This document shows positions 47,369 to 58,461 of a stretch of DNA of 64,000 nucleotides, one piece after another. The notes under the pieces were generated by a model. It ran no database searches and was not told the origin of the DNA. It worked only from the letters and a program-made list of their open reading frames with translations. The stretch spans positions 66,752,756 to 66,816,755 of the forward strand of contig CM060731.1 in assembly GCA_030704615.1 (NCBI GenBank), written 5' to 3'. The position numbers and the translations under genes are program-made. The first letter of the stretch is position 1; every line of letters begins with the position of its first letter. Source of the DNA: Takakia lepidozioides (lineage: Eukaryota > Streptophyta > Takakiopsida > Takakiales > Takakiaceae).

Positions 47369-50300
47369 CTATTTGTACTCCTGGAAGTTCGTATGGCCTG
47401 TGGCTTTAGCATGATCTAGCGCCTCCTGCATCCACGGGCCCACACAGGAGAATTCAGCACCTGTTGACACATCCTACCTTACACTAAAAACTGAGGTTCT
47501 TTCCAGATTGCTGCTGGAGCCGGAAACGCATGTGAATGGTTGCACTGCCAGTCACACAGTCAAAAGAAAAAGGCCAACAACACAGAGAGCATGGACTCAT
47601 AAGACGACATTTGCTGTAGCATAGTGGCCACAGACCCTGTGCCCAGTTTGGGTGGAACTGCTAGAGAAAAAGAGGGAGAGAGGAGACCTTTTGCCCGATC
47701 ACCCCTTTCTGGCAGACACCACAGCGAAGTGTAAAACTGGCAGTATCGGTGAACTTCCGGGCCCTACACAAGCACCACATGACACATCTGCTTATCAGTC
47801 ACATCCAAACAGCTGCTACCTTCTGCAAACGGTATGACCATTCAGAACCACTGATACATTGATGGTCACATTATCTCTTGAGATTTTGGACACTCAGGGA
47901 TTGACATGAGACTCAGAGACAACTGCCGACCAAACGCTCCACAACACAATTTCAAACTATGACTTCACAAGCCACTATGTATATTAAGTCAGTCATTCCC
48001 CTCTGACATCTACAGTCCAGGCCTCGATAGGACCTGGACTGGACGTGCGTGGTGGGAGATGATCTCAATACACTAGTTTAATAGGCCAAGTGGGGTTGGT
48101 ATGGACCTGTGAGCATCTTGGACAAAATTTTCAGCCAGACCAGCAATGCTGCCAATGCTACCTGACTTGTCCACATTGAAGATAGTTTGATCAACCTCCT
48201 CAGGCGCAGTGGCAAATGGTGTCACCTGTACCCTTCTCCCTGTCATGTGCTTGTGCCTGTCTACCCCTTTGCGTGAGTGTGTCGGCATGCATGTGAACAT
48301 GCATCTATGGCAAGGATGGATTGATCAATAGATGTCTCTCTTTCTCTCAGACTGTCAATACTCAGTTTGAAGTATGCTTAACATGCTCTAGATCATCCTG
48401 CTAAATTGAAGAAACAATAACAGATAGAGAGATCTGAACTCAGTAACTTGGAGCTTCATAGTCACAGTTGGCAGCCCCTCCCCTGTGCCAGATTATAGGC
48501 TATCTGATCAAGCTCACAGCTGTTGAATATAGCCAGGTAGTACAACAAGCAAGTGATGTCTACTCCACAAGAGAAAGACTGAAATTTACAGACTCTAAAG
48601 TGAGCCAATGTACCACAAGTGCGTCATAGTGTAAGCCATCATAGACAAGCATCACACGCTCAGACCAGCCTTTACCCTGCACCACCAAATCACCAGGGTG
48701 ACAACATTGAGTGCTCTCAAAGTGCTTTGCTTCCCAACAGTGAAGGCCATACTCTGGAGTTCTATGACCAAAAATGCCCAATCCCATATAAAATCATCAG
48801 GCCACTTCAGAATCCAACTGATAAACCACATTATATATCTAGGCCATTGGTTGCTGCATCTTGTGTAACATCCTCCACATCACTTGAAAGCTTTCTTTCT
48901 ATAAGAGAAGGAAACTGGGTCGGTGACTCAGTGACGGCCTTCTACTACTGCCAAACAACTTTAATATCAAGAGATGAAACTGTAACTGCACACTGCTGCA
49001 ACAAAACAGCAGTTAGAAAGGGAAAATGCTGAAAAATTTACCATTGGGTGCCTCACCTGACCATATAGATCACACCGCGTGGTCTGAATATCATAGGCTG
49101 CAATTTCACGAGCGTAATAATCACTCAAAATTGCCAGCTCTATTGCACCTGCGCCGAGACAAGAGTCTTTATGAAAACACTCTCTCTTGTCGACACTCTA
49201 ACATATTCTGAATTCATAACAACAATAGTAAGATACTTCAGCAGTTTCAAGCATGAAACTCAACCAAAGTATTCACGGGGTAGGAGTTAAACACTGACCT
49301 CCCCATTTTTCAGGGTTGAGAATCCATTGCACATATTCTTCATTAGGTTTTCCCAGGAATGCCTCTGAATAAGTATCAGGGTCACTGGTCACAGTGGCTG
49401 CAATCACCTTTAATGCACAACCCCCACCAACAACGACATGACCATCCCCAATCTTTGTGAACTATATGTAGACCGAAGATACTGAAGCCCAAAGAGAGAT
49501 GAATCATAAGCAAGAAACAGATTTGTGCAGTGTCTTTCACCCTTCTTGCTACTAGCTCAGTCAACAACATGCATATCCATTTTTGTGGACATACAAGAGA
49601 AAGCGAGACGAAATGTGGAGGGAAATCAAAAGACAGTTCAGGCTCAGCATTACAGGTTCTTGGTCAGTTCTTTCCCATTGTTCTCTACCATATCTTGCCC
49701 TCAATATCCCCTAATCTGTCAGAAAAGCAAGACAAAACCAATGAGGAAGACACGGACCGATCTCAACTCAGGGGCTTTATTCTTGTTATGCTCCATCACA
49801 TACCTGCCACCCCAAAAGACTTCCATCAGTTGGTCCCACCCTCCCTCTTATTAATAGCTCTTAAGTCTCTTTTAAGAAAATAAATATGATAATCTATTTT
49901 ATTCACCTTTGGGCTACCCTTTCTTATGCCAATGTGACCTCTACAATAGTGGAATTAGGCCTATGACGGTCTGCCATTAAGTAGATGGTCTGCAAAATCG
50001 GCCAGGACAAACTGCCGGCACTTTTAAACAGGCCTAGTTTACCCTAATTGTTCAATGCTAGCATGGCCACTGCCATCTTTGCACTTTATTAACTAGGGAG
50101 AATTAGCAGAGCGAAATGGCTACTGTCACTATCTTCTTTTCACAAGAAGAAAATTCTGGAGTGTCTTCTAGGCTGAGGTACCGCTGATGTTGCCGTCAGC
50201 TCAATGAGCCCCTTCCTACGGAGACACATCAGGTGATTTCGGCCAACTGATATGTCATTGAACTCCCTTGCATGTATGTACTCAAGTGGTGTTTACGCTC

Positions 50301-51152
50301 TAATATGGACATGATACTTCTTGGTTCATTCTGGGAAGCTATAGCATGCAAGAGGGCCTGCCACTCACCTTGCACACCCTCACTAACCAACATCTCACGC
50401 ATGTGCTGTTTTTTGGGATGGGTGCAGATGAGGGCCACTCTCATTCTATGTTGAGGTTTACACCGGTTATGGAGTTGTTCTGAAGATAGCCAGCTGCTAC
50501 TTATGAGAGGACTTGCAGGCTGCCCCTCTCCAGGGATCAACCTATACTTGAGGTTTTAGGTTATGACATAGTGCATAATCACTATGATCACTAGAAGGCA
50601 AGTATCTTGAGCCATATATGTGGCAGGTTTGCAGAGACTTGATAGAGGTGGTTTTCGAAAATGATTTACAATACATTGTTGGCTGACGTAACAGCAATGT
50701 GCTTATAACAAGATATATCTTTAACTACATCCCATCACGCGTTTTGCATACCTCTATGGCAAGTCGAAGGTAAAGGTAAATCTGCATGTCTGTCATGTTT
50801 GATCATACACATGCACATCACACCCACCCATCACCTCTATGGAGGTGAAGTCAACGTTGGGTCTAGATCACGAGGAACTGCGATGGCGCTTCCTTTCAAG
50901 GCTGTTGTTGTCTCTAAACGTATGATCTCGTCTAGTATAGACAGATCCTTTCTTGTCAAGACAAAACAAGCCCTATCTCTCTCTCACAAGCGCACGCAAA
51001 TTGTGACAGTCTATCAGCACTCCACTCCACACATTTTTTAAAGCTACACACAGAGAACCATGACCAAAGGCAAGCACCTACCCGACAGCATTGAAAAGGC
51101 AGCTGTTGTCAGCGGGTATTACTCGTCTAACCAGCACTTCAGCATCTTCCAT
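47369..51152 (-). CDS. OTU-type deubiquitinase (plant OTU2 / YOD1-like)
   Basis: This is a cysteine protease that removes ubiquitin, of the OTU1/YOD1 group linked to CDC48/p97 protein quality control. Eight exons join in frame: 51152-51082, 49803-49758, 49407-49299, 49148-49057, 48676-48614, 48225-48107, 47763-47688 and 47425-47369, giving 210 residues, close to Arabidopsis OTU2 (about 208 from memory). The catalytic site is visible: Asp15 and Cys18 in [16 protein letters not shown] and His122 in [14 protein letters not shown]-terminal C2H2 finger (CGVCQK, then [14 protein letters not shown]) is intact. It has no N-terminal UBX-like domain, as in plant OTU2. Two donors are unusual GTCC forms (after exons 2 and 6); the exon 2 donor recurs in the duplicate. 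A LINE family B relic lies in the last intron. Confidence 0.93.
47575..47687 (-). mobile_element. LINE family B 3' fragment in the OTU last intron
   Basis: GACTCATAAGACGACATTTGC, then GACCCTGTGCCCAGTTTGGG and a GA-rich tract, match the family B 3' end. It begins at the edge of OTU exon 7, so the donor of that exon adjoins the relic. Confidence 0.55.
50780..50990 (+). repeat. Dispersed repeat in OTU intron 1
   Basis: The same sequence occurs inverted at 24,795-25,010 in an unrelated gene, so it is a repeat rather than only OTU intron. The rearrangement points of the second OTU copy map to 50,912-50,924 inside it. Confidence 0.65.
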
Positions 51153-52435
51153 TTCTGTCTGTGTGGATCACAGATACTCTGCAAAACACCACCACAGACT
51201 CCAACTCCTGTGCTAAGAACCCGAAAAGTAAGGTAGTGGAAAAGCCTCTATATTTCCAAAACGAGACCTATTATCCACTTATGTCCCAGGATACACGATT
51301 TTCCCGCATGCCTGAGTTACAGCATTGCATACTGAAGCCAAGAGCATCTGATGAGTCTTTCACTAGGTAAATAACCAAAATACACATCCCCAAATAGTGC
51401 TTGATTTGCATCGAAAGTGCAGCAACTATGAAGCTGAAGAGGTAGCCCCCCCCCTGGCAGGCAATCTTCAACGTAGGATTTGTACGAAAGACTAAATAAG
51501 AGAAAACATTCCCATACACTTTTGAAGCACGGAAGGGGTTGATTTCAGAATGTAGACAACCACTTTTAGAGAACTTCACAAGTGACCACTAAGGACTGAA
51601 TTCAGTGGAGACAAGAGTTAGGACACACGGGGGATTGAGCATTTTGAAGCGTGGGAAACTTGAATGCTGACTTTGTTCCTACTTCTGCTTTATATCTGCA
51701 TCTATGGCAGATTTGTTACCCGTAATCCTTTCTATTCCAGACGTTTGTTGCCACATGCACCAGGGGACAAAACTGGTCAGATACGAGGAAGACGATAATG
51801 GGAATACCGCAAACCGACGCCCGATGTGTTTGTCCAGAGCCCACCCCACTCTCAGCAGCCGAGCAGCGACCAAAAGAGATTCACACCAGCAGCAACGCTA
51901 TCGGGCACATCGAATTTTGCTGAACTTTGAAGATCAGATCCAACACAGACTGCACTGATCTTTGCTCGTCTTGCTAGCTTGATGTTTGAAAGAAGATGGA
52001 GGAGGACTCGTCACTCCGAATCTGCAGAGACTCTGAGGGCCTTAACAGCTCCGAATTCCTCGTCCTCGTTCAACACAAGGAAACTAAAAGTGAACTAATC
52101 TCGTGATCTTTGCTGTTTAGTTGGACTGTCGCAAAAACGTTTGATGATGTTATGATAATCACTTTTGGAGTTCAAGTGTTTAGGGTTCTATTTACTCGCT
52201 GCCACTGAGGTGGGGGAGCAAGACAGCTCAAATTGTTGAGGATTGTTGGGGGTGGATCTGTCAAATGTATACATGCATCATTCTGTGAGAACAGCACTCA
52301 CAAATTCTTTCTAAAATTCTCTGTCATTAGACTCTCAGCAGTCTGCATGTAGCAATCAGGGGACTTTCTTCCTTCCATACTCACAGACTGTGTGATTGCA
52401 AAGAGTGTTGATCCCTATCTTTGCCACTCTTCACT
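51153..52435. promoter_or_regulatory. Head-to-head OTU promoter region
   Basis: This lies between the first exons of two OTU copies that point away from each other. Its outer parts are inverted copies (to about 51,440, and from about 52,436) and the inner 1 kb is unique. It should hold the OTU promoter and leader; no core elements could be assigned. Confidence 0.4.
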
Positions 52436-52971
52436 GATCCTTCAGCTTTTATTAGATATCTACTCTTTGCTTGTAATAGTTGCTGCTTGATTGCTTCACT
52501 TTCAATGCAAATCATGCAAATTTTCAGGGGATGTGTTTTTTGTTTAATTGACTGTGACCCTAGTGAAAGACTCATCAGATGCTCTTGGCTTTAGTATGCA
52601 AAATCTTGTATTCTGTGACATAAGTAGGATCATACATGTCGTTGTGGAATCATAGAGGCTTTTCCACTACCTTCGGGTTCTTAGCACAGGAGTTTGAGTC
52701 TGTGGAGGTATGTTGCAGAGTATCTGTGACCCACAAAGACACAAATGGAAGATGCTGAAGTGCTGGTTAGACGAGTAATACCCGCTGACAACAGCTGCTT
52801 TTTCAATGCTGGTCGGGTAGGTTTCTTGCCCTTGGTCATGGTTCTCTCTGTGTAGCTTTAAAAAATGTGTGGAGTGGATTGCTGATAGACTGTCACAATT
52901 GCGTGCGCTCGTGGGAGAGAGAGACATAGGCCGTCTTGACCAGAAAGGATCTGTCTATACTAGACTAGATC
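52436..52971 (+). pseudogene. Second OTU copy, exon 1 part (inverted)
   Basis: Closely matches the reverse complement of 50,924 to about 51,440. The copied exon 1 starts with ATG at 52,745 and keeps ADNSC, but reads NSCFFNAG because one extra G before the splice donor shifts the frame. Homology stops sharply at 52,971, where maturase sequence begins. Confidence 0.85.
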
Positions 52972-54231
52972 TTTCCAGGCACTGTCTGGTTTATAGAAGG
53001 TTGGAAGCTCTCACAAATCTTTGACACAGTTGATGATCAAGTTCTGAGAAGCCTTCTCGAGGGAAGAGTTCGGCCCAAAAATTTGAATGTACTGTTTAAA
53101 GGTCTCAAAGCTAGTCTAAAGGCTTCTGCGCAGAATGGAAGTATCACAAAGCATGTACCTTTTGCGCCACTTGCATGCAACATATTACTTCACCAGCTTG
53201 ATGTTTTCCTCATGCGACTGAAGCGCATTGTTGACAGAGGACGACGGAGGCCAATGTATCCGACAATCAAGGAGAATGCAAGAAAATCAGTTTTTCCCTG
53301 TACAACCCGGATGCGTATGGGCAAGGGGAGATCAGCTCGAACTGTCAGTCTAGGCATTCTCCCAGATACACATACTCGTCGACTGAACTATGTACGTTTT
53401 GCGGATGCTTTCCTTATTGGAGTAATTGGCCCACGAGCTTTGGCAGTGAAGATACGAGACTTGGTCACACGATTTGTGGAATTGCGGCTTAAGCTTAGGC
53501 TTGACTTAGATAATACTCCAATAACCTGATCCAAAGACTCAAGAATTCCTTTCCTTGGATACCTTATTAATCGTGATGTAGAGAAAACATACAAGTTTTC
53601 CCGGCGACAGGGTGGAAAATGGATAACATATAGAATCCAGCAACCTGGTGGCCTTAGCTTATTAGCAGACATGCAGAAAGTGGTAAGGCGGTTGGCAGAG
53701 AAAGGGTTTTGTGACAAATCAGGTTTTCCAAAGCCAAACTTCAAGTACTATTCATATCCTCAAAGCAAATCAGTAGCTCTAGTGGCCAACATTATCTGAG
53801 GCATTGCCAGTTATTACCATCTGGCAAACTCCAAACGCAATTGTGTATTGCGCGTGAGCTATATCCTTCGCTCCTCATTGGCAAAAACTTATTCAGCCAA
53901 ATTTAAATTGGGCTCTCAAGCTAAGGTATATGCCAGAGGCGGTAGAGACCTCTCAAGGCCGATAAAGGTGAAGGAGTCCAAGAAGGCTAAGAGGGCTAAA
54001 CGTGGAGGAGCACCTTTGGAAAACAGGGATTTGGACCCAAAAAACACTTTGTCTACACAGCACAGAAGAGGAGGCAGAGTTCCAGCAATTCCCTACACGC
54101 GATACCGGCACATAGGACCACCCGACACCAAACCACTGAGCAAGGACTGGCAGCCACGAAAGCGGAGACTGCCCCCCCTGCCATCCTCTACTTTTAGAAG
54201 CGTTCCCAAGTTCCCTGCACGAGTGGAGTAA
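52972..54231 (+). pseudogene. Group II intron maturase, C-terminal part
   Basis: One plus-strand frame encodes the larger part of a mitochondrial-type group II intron maturase, a splicing factor with RT and X domains. Blocks in order: TVWFIEG and IFDTVDDQVL (RT), HVPFAPLACNILLHQLDVFL, LNYVRFADAFLIGVIG (the usual YADD reads FADA), RIPFLGYLINRD, YYHLANSKRNCVLRVSYILR and YSAKFKLGSQAKVYARGGRD (domain X), then a basic tail to the stop. Two in-frame TGA codons interrupt it (53,527 and about 53,797). The frame begins abruptly mid-RT at 52,972, where OTU-copy homology ends. The matching N-terminal part is at 58,462 on the other strand. Probably non-functional. Confidence 0.85.
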
Positions 54232-56021
54232 TACAGCTTTCTTCTGACTGTACAAGGGTCCAGATCTTGGTGAGAAAGGCGCTTACAGTATTGAAGAACT
54301 TGCTTGATTAGCAGGGTGGACTCTGAACAGATACAACGATGAGGACTGGCGTGGGTGATGGTACTGTTGGTGGTATGGCCCCATTCTTCTTTTCTGTAGT
54401 TTTGTGTTCAATTCCCGAGTTGTAGCCAAGGTGGTTCCCAGCTTTCTTGGAATATCGACCTCACCCAAGTTCATGTTTGGTTGGTTTTCAATAGTCTCCT
54501 TGCTCCTGTTGTTGTGGTCTATTTGAAGTAACCTTGCAGCCTGGTAAGACTGTTGGTGATGGGGAATGGTCTGTAGGCTTCGAAGCTTCCAGTGCAAGGA
54601 TCCTGGCCAGAATTGCCAGTTCCCTTCTGTAGAAGATCTCAGCTGTATTGTCTGGCCTGTTGTACCTTGCCTTCACCAGCAATGATGACCCTTACATTGG
54701 GACGTTCATTGGTGCACACTCATGTTACTGTGGGCTGAGAATTTCTTAAAGATGCATGCAGATGATTCTGTTTCTGGCTATTGCAGCATGTCTTTCTTGG
54801 AGCTTTACATGGCCTCTGGGCACTGAAGACTGTCTTGACGACACAAGCACCTTCTTCTATTGACCTGTAAGTAATGCTTTTTCCTCTCACATTCTATTTC
54901 CTTTGCACAATGCTCTCATCTGTTTGGTTTGTATTCATGGGATCAATTCTCCTGTAGTACCAGCTGTAAGGGCAAAGGGATCAGCTGTGAACGTATGATT
55001 TCTCCCGGGCTACTGAGATCGGCAGGGAGTAAATTCCGTGTCTAATGCAACTTGATTCTGGAAATCAGAATATGTTTGAGAGAGCTTGATACCTTCTGTA
55101 TCACCGCTCAAGGGAAATCATAACATGGCTGATGAGGACAAACAAGCGTTCTTCGCATTTGAGGCAACAGCTCTACTGAATAAACTTTTCTCCATCTGAA
55201 GCCATATCTGATTGGGGATCGTACACCTTGTGATACAGACCCTTCCACTCAGCCATTACTGAGTTTCAATGCCAAGGAGGGTCTTACAAGCTGGCTTTGG
55301 GTTCATGACAAGTGGCGGGAGCAGATTGTTCATACCATTTGATGTGACAGCATTGCAGAAATGGAAGTTGATTGCCTGAAGTCATACATGATGGATCTAT
55401 GCTTATTCTGTACTAGGTCGAAATATAACATGAAAATACAGTAAAATGAAATGTCTATATTACCCTGGAGATCTGGCAATGTCTAGTTCTTGAAGTAGCC
55501 TGTCACTGACATGTCCCAGGATGGCCTATTTGAGGTTCCTGTGGGATGTAACTTAGGAAGTACTTTGTAGGTCATAACCTATAGAAGATGCAACCCTATT
55601 AGTAGTGCCCTGGCATATGAGCCACAGCAAGTTGTGGTGAGCTGCCTTGGCAAGTTGATGCAGAGCTGTAATTGTGTTTTGGGGTAGTGGCATATAATGG
55701 AAAGAAACTTCTCCAACTATTTCAGATGAGAGCACTTGTTTCTACATTCTGGAGGTATGCCCAAGATTGGATTTGAACTTTCTGATTTATATGGATTTGC
55801 ACTGACTCATGGCTAGTGGCAGTTTTTTTCCTGGTGATGCAACATCACTGCTGGAAAATGGTCTCCACCTTCCATAGCTGGTTTTTGGTTTGTTGGTTGG
55901 TTTGTTTGGTGCAACACTGAAGTGCATGGAGTGAGGTTGGTAGCTTGTGCAATGGAAAATATGAGAACTTCATAGAATCCCAACCCTCACTGATAAATCT
56001 GCAACCCTGATTATCCGTCCT
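54232..56021. other. Maturase 3' flank, nothing recognised
   Basis: No gene is recognised. OTU exons 6-8 that would complete the second OTU copy were not found here; that copy ends at 56,022. Confidence 0.4.
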
Positions 56022-58461
56022 ACTCAGTTACAAGTACGCTTAACATGCTCTGGATCATCCTGCTAAATTGAAGAAACAATAACAGATACAGAGATCTGGA
56101 CTCAGTAACATATAGCAGCCCCTCTCCAGTGTCAGATTACAGGCTATCTACTCAAGCTCACTGTAGCTGTTGAATTTAGCCACGTAGTACGACAAGCAAG
56201 TGATATTTACTTCACAAGGGAAAGACTGAAATTTACAGACTCTAAAGTGAGCCAATGTACCGCAATTGCGTCGTAGTGTAAGCCATCATAGACGAGCATC
56301 ACACGCACAGGTAAGCCTTTACCCTGCACCACCAAATCACCAGGGTGACAACATTGAGTGCTCTCTAAGTGCCTTGCTTCCCAACAATGAAGGCCATACT
56401 CTGGAGTTCTATGACCAAAAAAGCCCAATCCCATACGAAATCATCAGGCCACTTCAGAATCCAACTGATAAATCACATTATATATCTAGGCCATTGGTTG
56501 CTGTATCTTGTGTAACATTCTCCACATCACTTGAAAACTTTCTTTCTATAAGAGAAGGAACCTGGGTCAGTGACTCAGTGACGGCCTTCTACTACTGCCA
56601 AACAACTTTAATATCAAGAGATGAAATTGTAACTGCACACTACTGCACCAAAACAGCAATTAGAAAGGGAAAATGCTGAAAATTTTACCATTGGGTGCCT
56701 TATCTGGCCATATAGATCACACCAAGTGGTCTGAATGTCATAGGCTGCAATTTTACGGGCGTAGTAATCACTCAAAAGATGTGTCTCTATGAAAATACTC
56801 TCTCTTGTCGACACTCTTCATGTAAGCTGACTTCATAAGAACAATAGTAAGATACTTCAGCAGTTTCAAGCATGAAACTCAACCAAAGTATTCACGGGGT
56901 AGGAGTTAAACACTGACCTCCCCATTTTTCAGGGTTGAGAATCCATTGCACATATTCTTCATTAGGTTTGCCCAGGAATGCCTCTGAATAAGTATCAGGG
57001 TCACTGGTCACAGTGGCTGCAATCACCTTTAACGAAATGAACATTCCTAATCTTTGAATGCCCTGCCAACTGTATGTAGACAGAAGATACTGAAGCCCAA
57101 AGAGAGATGCACCATAAGCAAGAGCCAGATTTGTGTAGTGTCTTTCACCCTTCTTGCTACTGGCTCAGTCAGGAGCATGGATATCCATGTATGTGGACAT
57201 ACAAGAGAAAGTGAGACAAAATACGGAGGAAAATGAAAAGACAAAAGCAAGACAAAAGCAATGAAGAAGACGGACTAATCTCAACTCGGGGGCCTTATTC
57301 TTGTTATGCTCCATCACATACCTGCCACCCCAAAAGACTTCCATCAGTTGGTTCCACCCTCCATCTTTTCAATAGCAGTTCATATATGTCTCCTTTAAGA
57401 AAATAAATATAATAATCCATTTTATCCACCTTTTGGCCTTTCTTATGCAAATGTGACCTATGCAATAGTGGAATGAGGCCTATGACGGTCTGCCAGTAAG
57501 TAGATGGTCTGTGAAATCGGCCAGGACAAACTGCCGTCAATTTAAAACAGGCCTGGTTTACCCTAATTGTTCAATGCTAGCATGGCCACTGCCATCTTTG
57601 CACTTTATTAACTTGGGAGAAATAGCAGAGCGAAATGGCTACTGTCACTATTTTCTTTTCACAAGAAGAAAATCCTGAGGTACTGCTGATGTTGACTTCA
57701 GCTCAAAGAGCCACTAGTTGCATGTATGTACTCAAGTGGTGTTTACCCTCTAATATGGATATGATACTTCTTGATTCATTCTGGAAAGCTATAGCATGCA
57801 AGAAGGGCCTGCCATTCACCTTGCATACACTCACTAACCAACATCTTATCATGTGCTGTTTTATGGGATGGGTGGAGATGAGGGCCACACTTCTTCTATG
57901 AACTCTCGAGGTTTACACCAAGTTGGTTATGGAGTTGTTCTGAAGATATGAGCAAGGCTGCTTTGTAGCAGTGAGCAGCCAGCTGCTACTTATGGGAGGA
58001 CTTCTTGGAAGAATCACAGTAACAGCAGGTTGCCCCTCTCCAGGGATCTAACCTATACTTGAGGTTCTGGGTTATGACATAGTGCATAATCATTATGTAT
58101 CACTAGGAGGCAAGTATGTGGAGCTCATTTTCCTGAACCCCAAGTTGTCTGAGCTCTGGACTCTATGATCAAGTATGTGGTAGGTTTGCAGAGACTTGAT
58201 AGAGGTGGGTTTCGAAAATGATTGTTAGCTGACATAGCAGCAATGTGCCTGATAACAAGATTTATCTTTAACCACAACCTATCACATGTCTTGCAAACCT
58301 CTATGGCGAGTCTAAGGTGAAGGTAAACCTGCATGTATGTCATGTTTGATCATATACACGCACACCACACCCACCCAATCACCTCTATGGAGGTGGAGTC
58401 AATGTTGGGTCTGGATCACAATGAACTGCGATGGTGCCTTCCCTTGAAGGCTGTTGTTGTC
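56022..58461 (-). pseudogene. Second OTU copy, exons 2-5 (inverted part)
   Basis: Closely matches 48,360-50,912 of the intact gene. Exon 2 (57321-57276), exon 3 (57026-56918) and exon 5 (56323-56261) keep exact lengths and frames, including YDGLHYDAI. Exon 4 is damaged: its acceptor and first codons are deleted (exon starts near 56,776) and its donor GT has become AT (56,703-56,702). Exon 1 lies across the inversion at 52,745; exons 6-8 with the zinc finger are absent. It cannot encode a full OTU protein. Confidence 0.9.

Larger units (their letters stand above)
52972..58461. other. Inverted segment, about 5.49 kb
   Basis: At 52,971/52,972 OTU-copy exon 1 (+) meets the maturase C-terminal part (+). 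At 58,461/58,462 the rest of the OTU copy (-) meets the maturase N-terminal part (-). Flipping this segment rejoins both genes: the OTU copy loses only about 11 bases relative to the intact gene, and the maturase frame rejoins in phase (QVRR followed by FPGTVWFIEG). Confidence 0.85.

Noticed and set aside
50229-50540. 103-codon minus-strand ORF inside OTU intron 1 as an OTU exon
   Set aside because: The true exon 2 (49,803-49,758) supplies the expected [14 protein letters not shown]; this frame matches nothing in the family.
53083-54231. Intact mitochondrial genome segment
   Set aside because: It is flanked by nuclear OTU-copy sequence and ordinary intron-containing nuclear genes, and its N-terminal half has a presequence-like exon.
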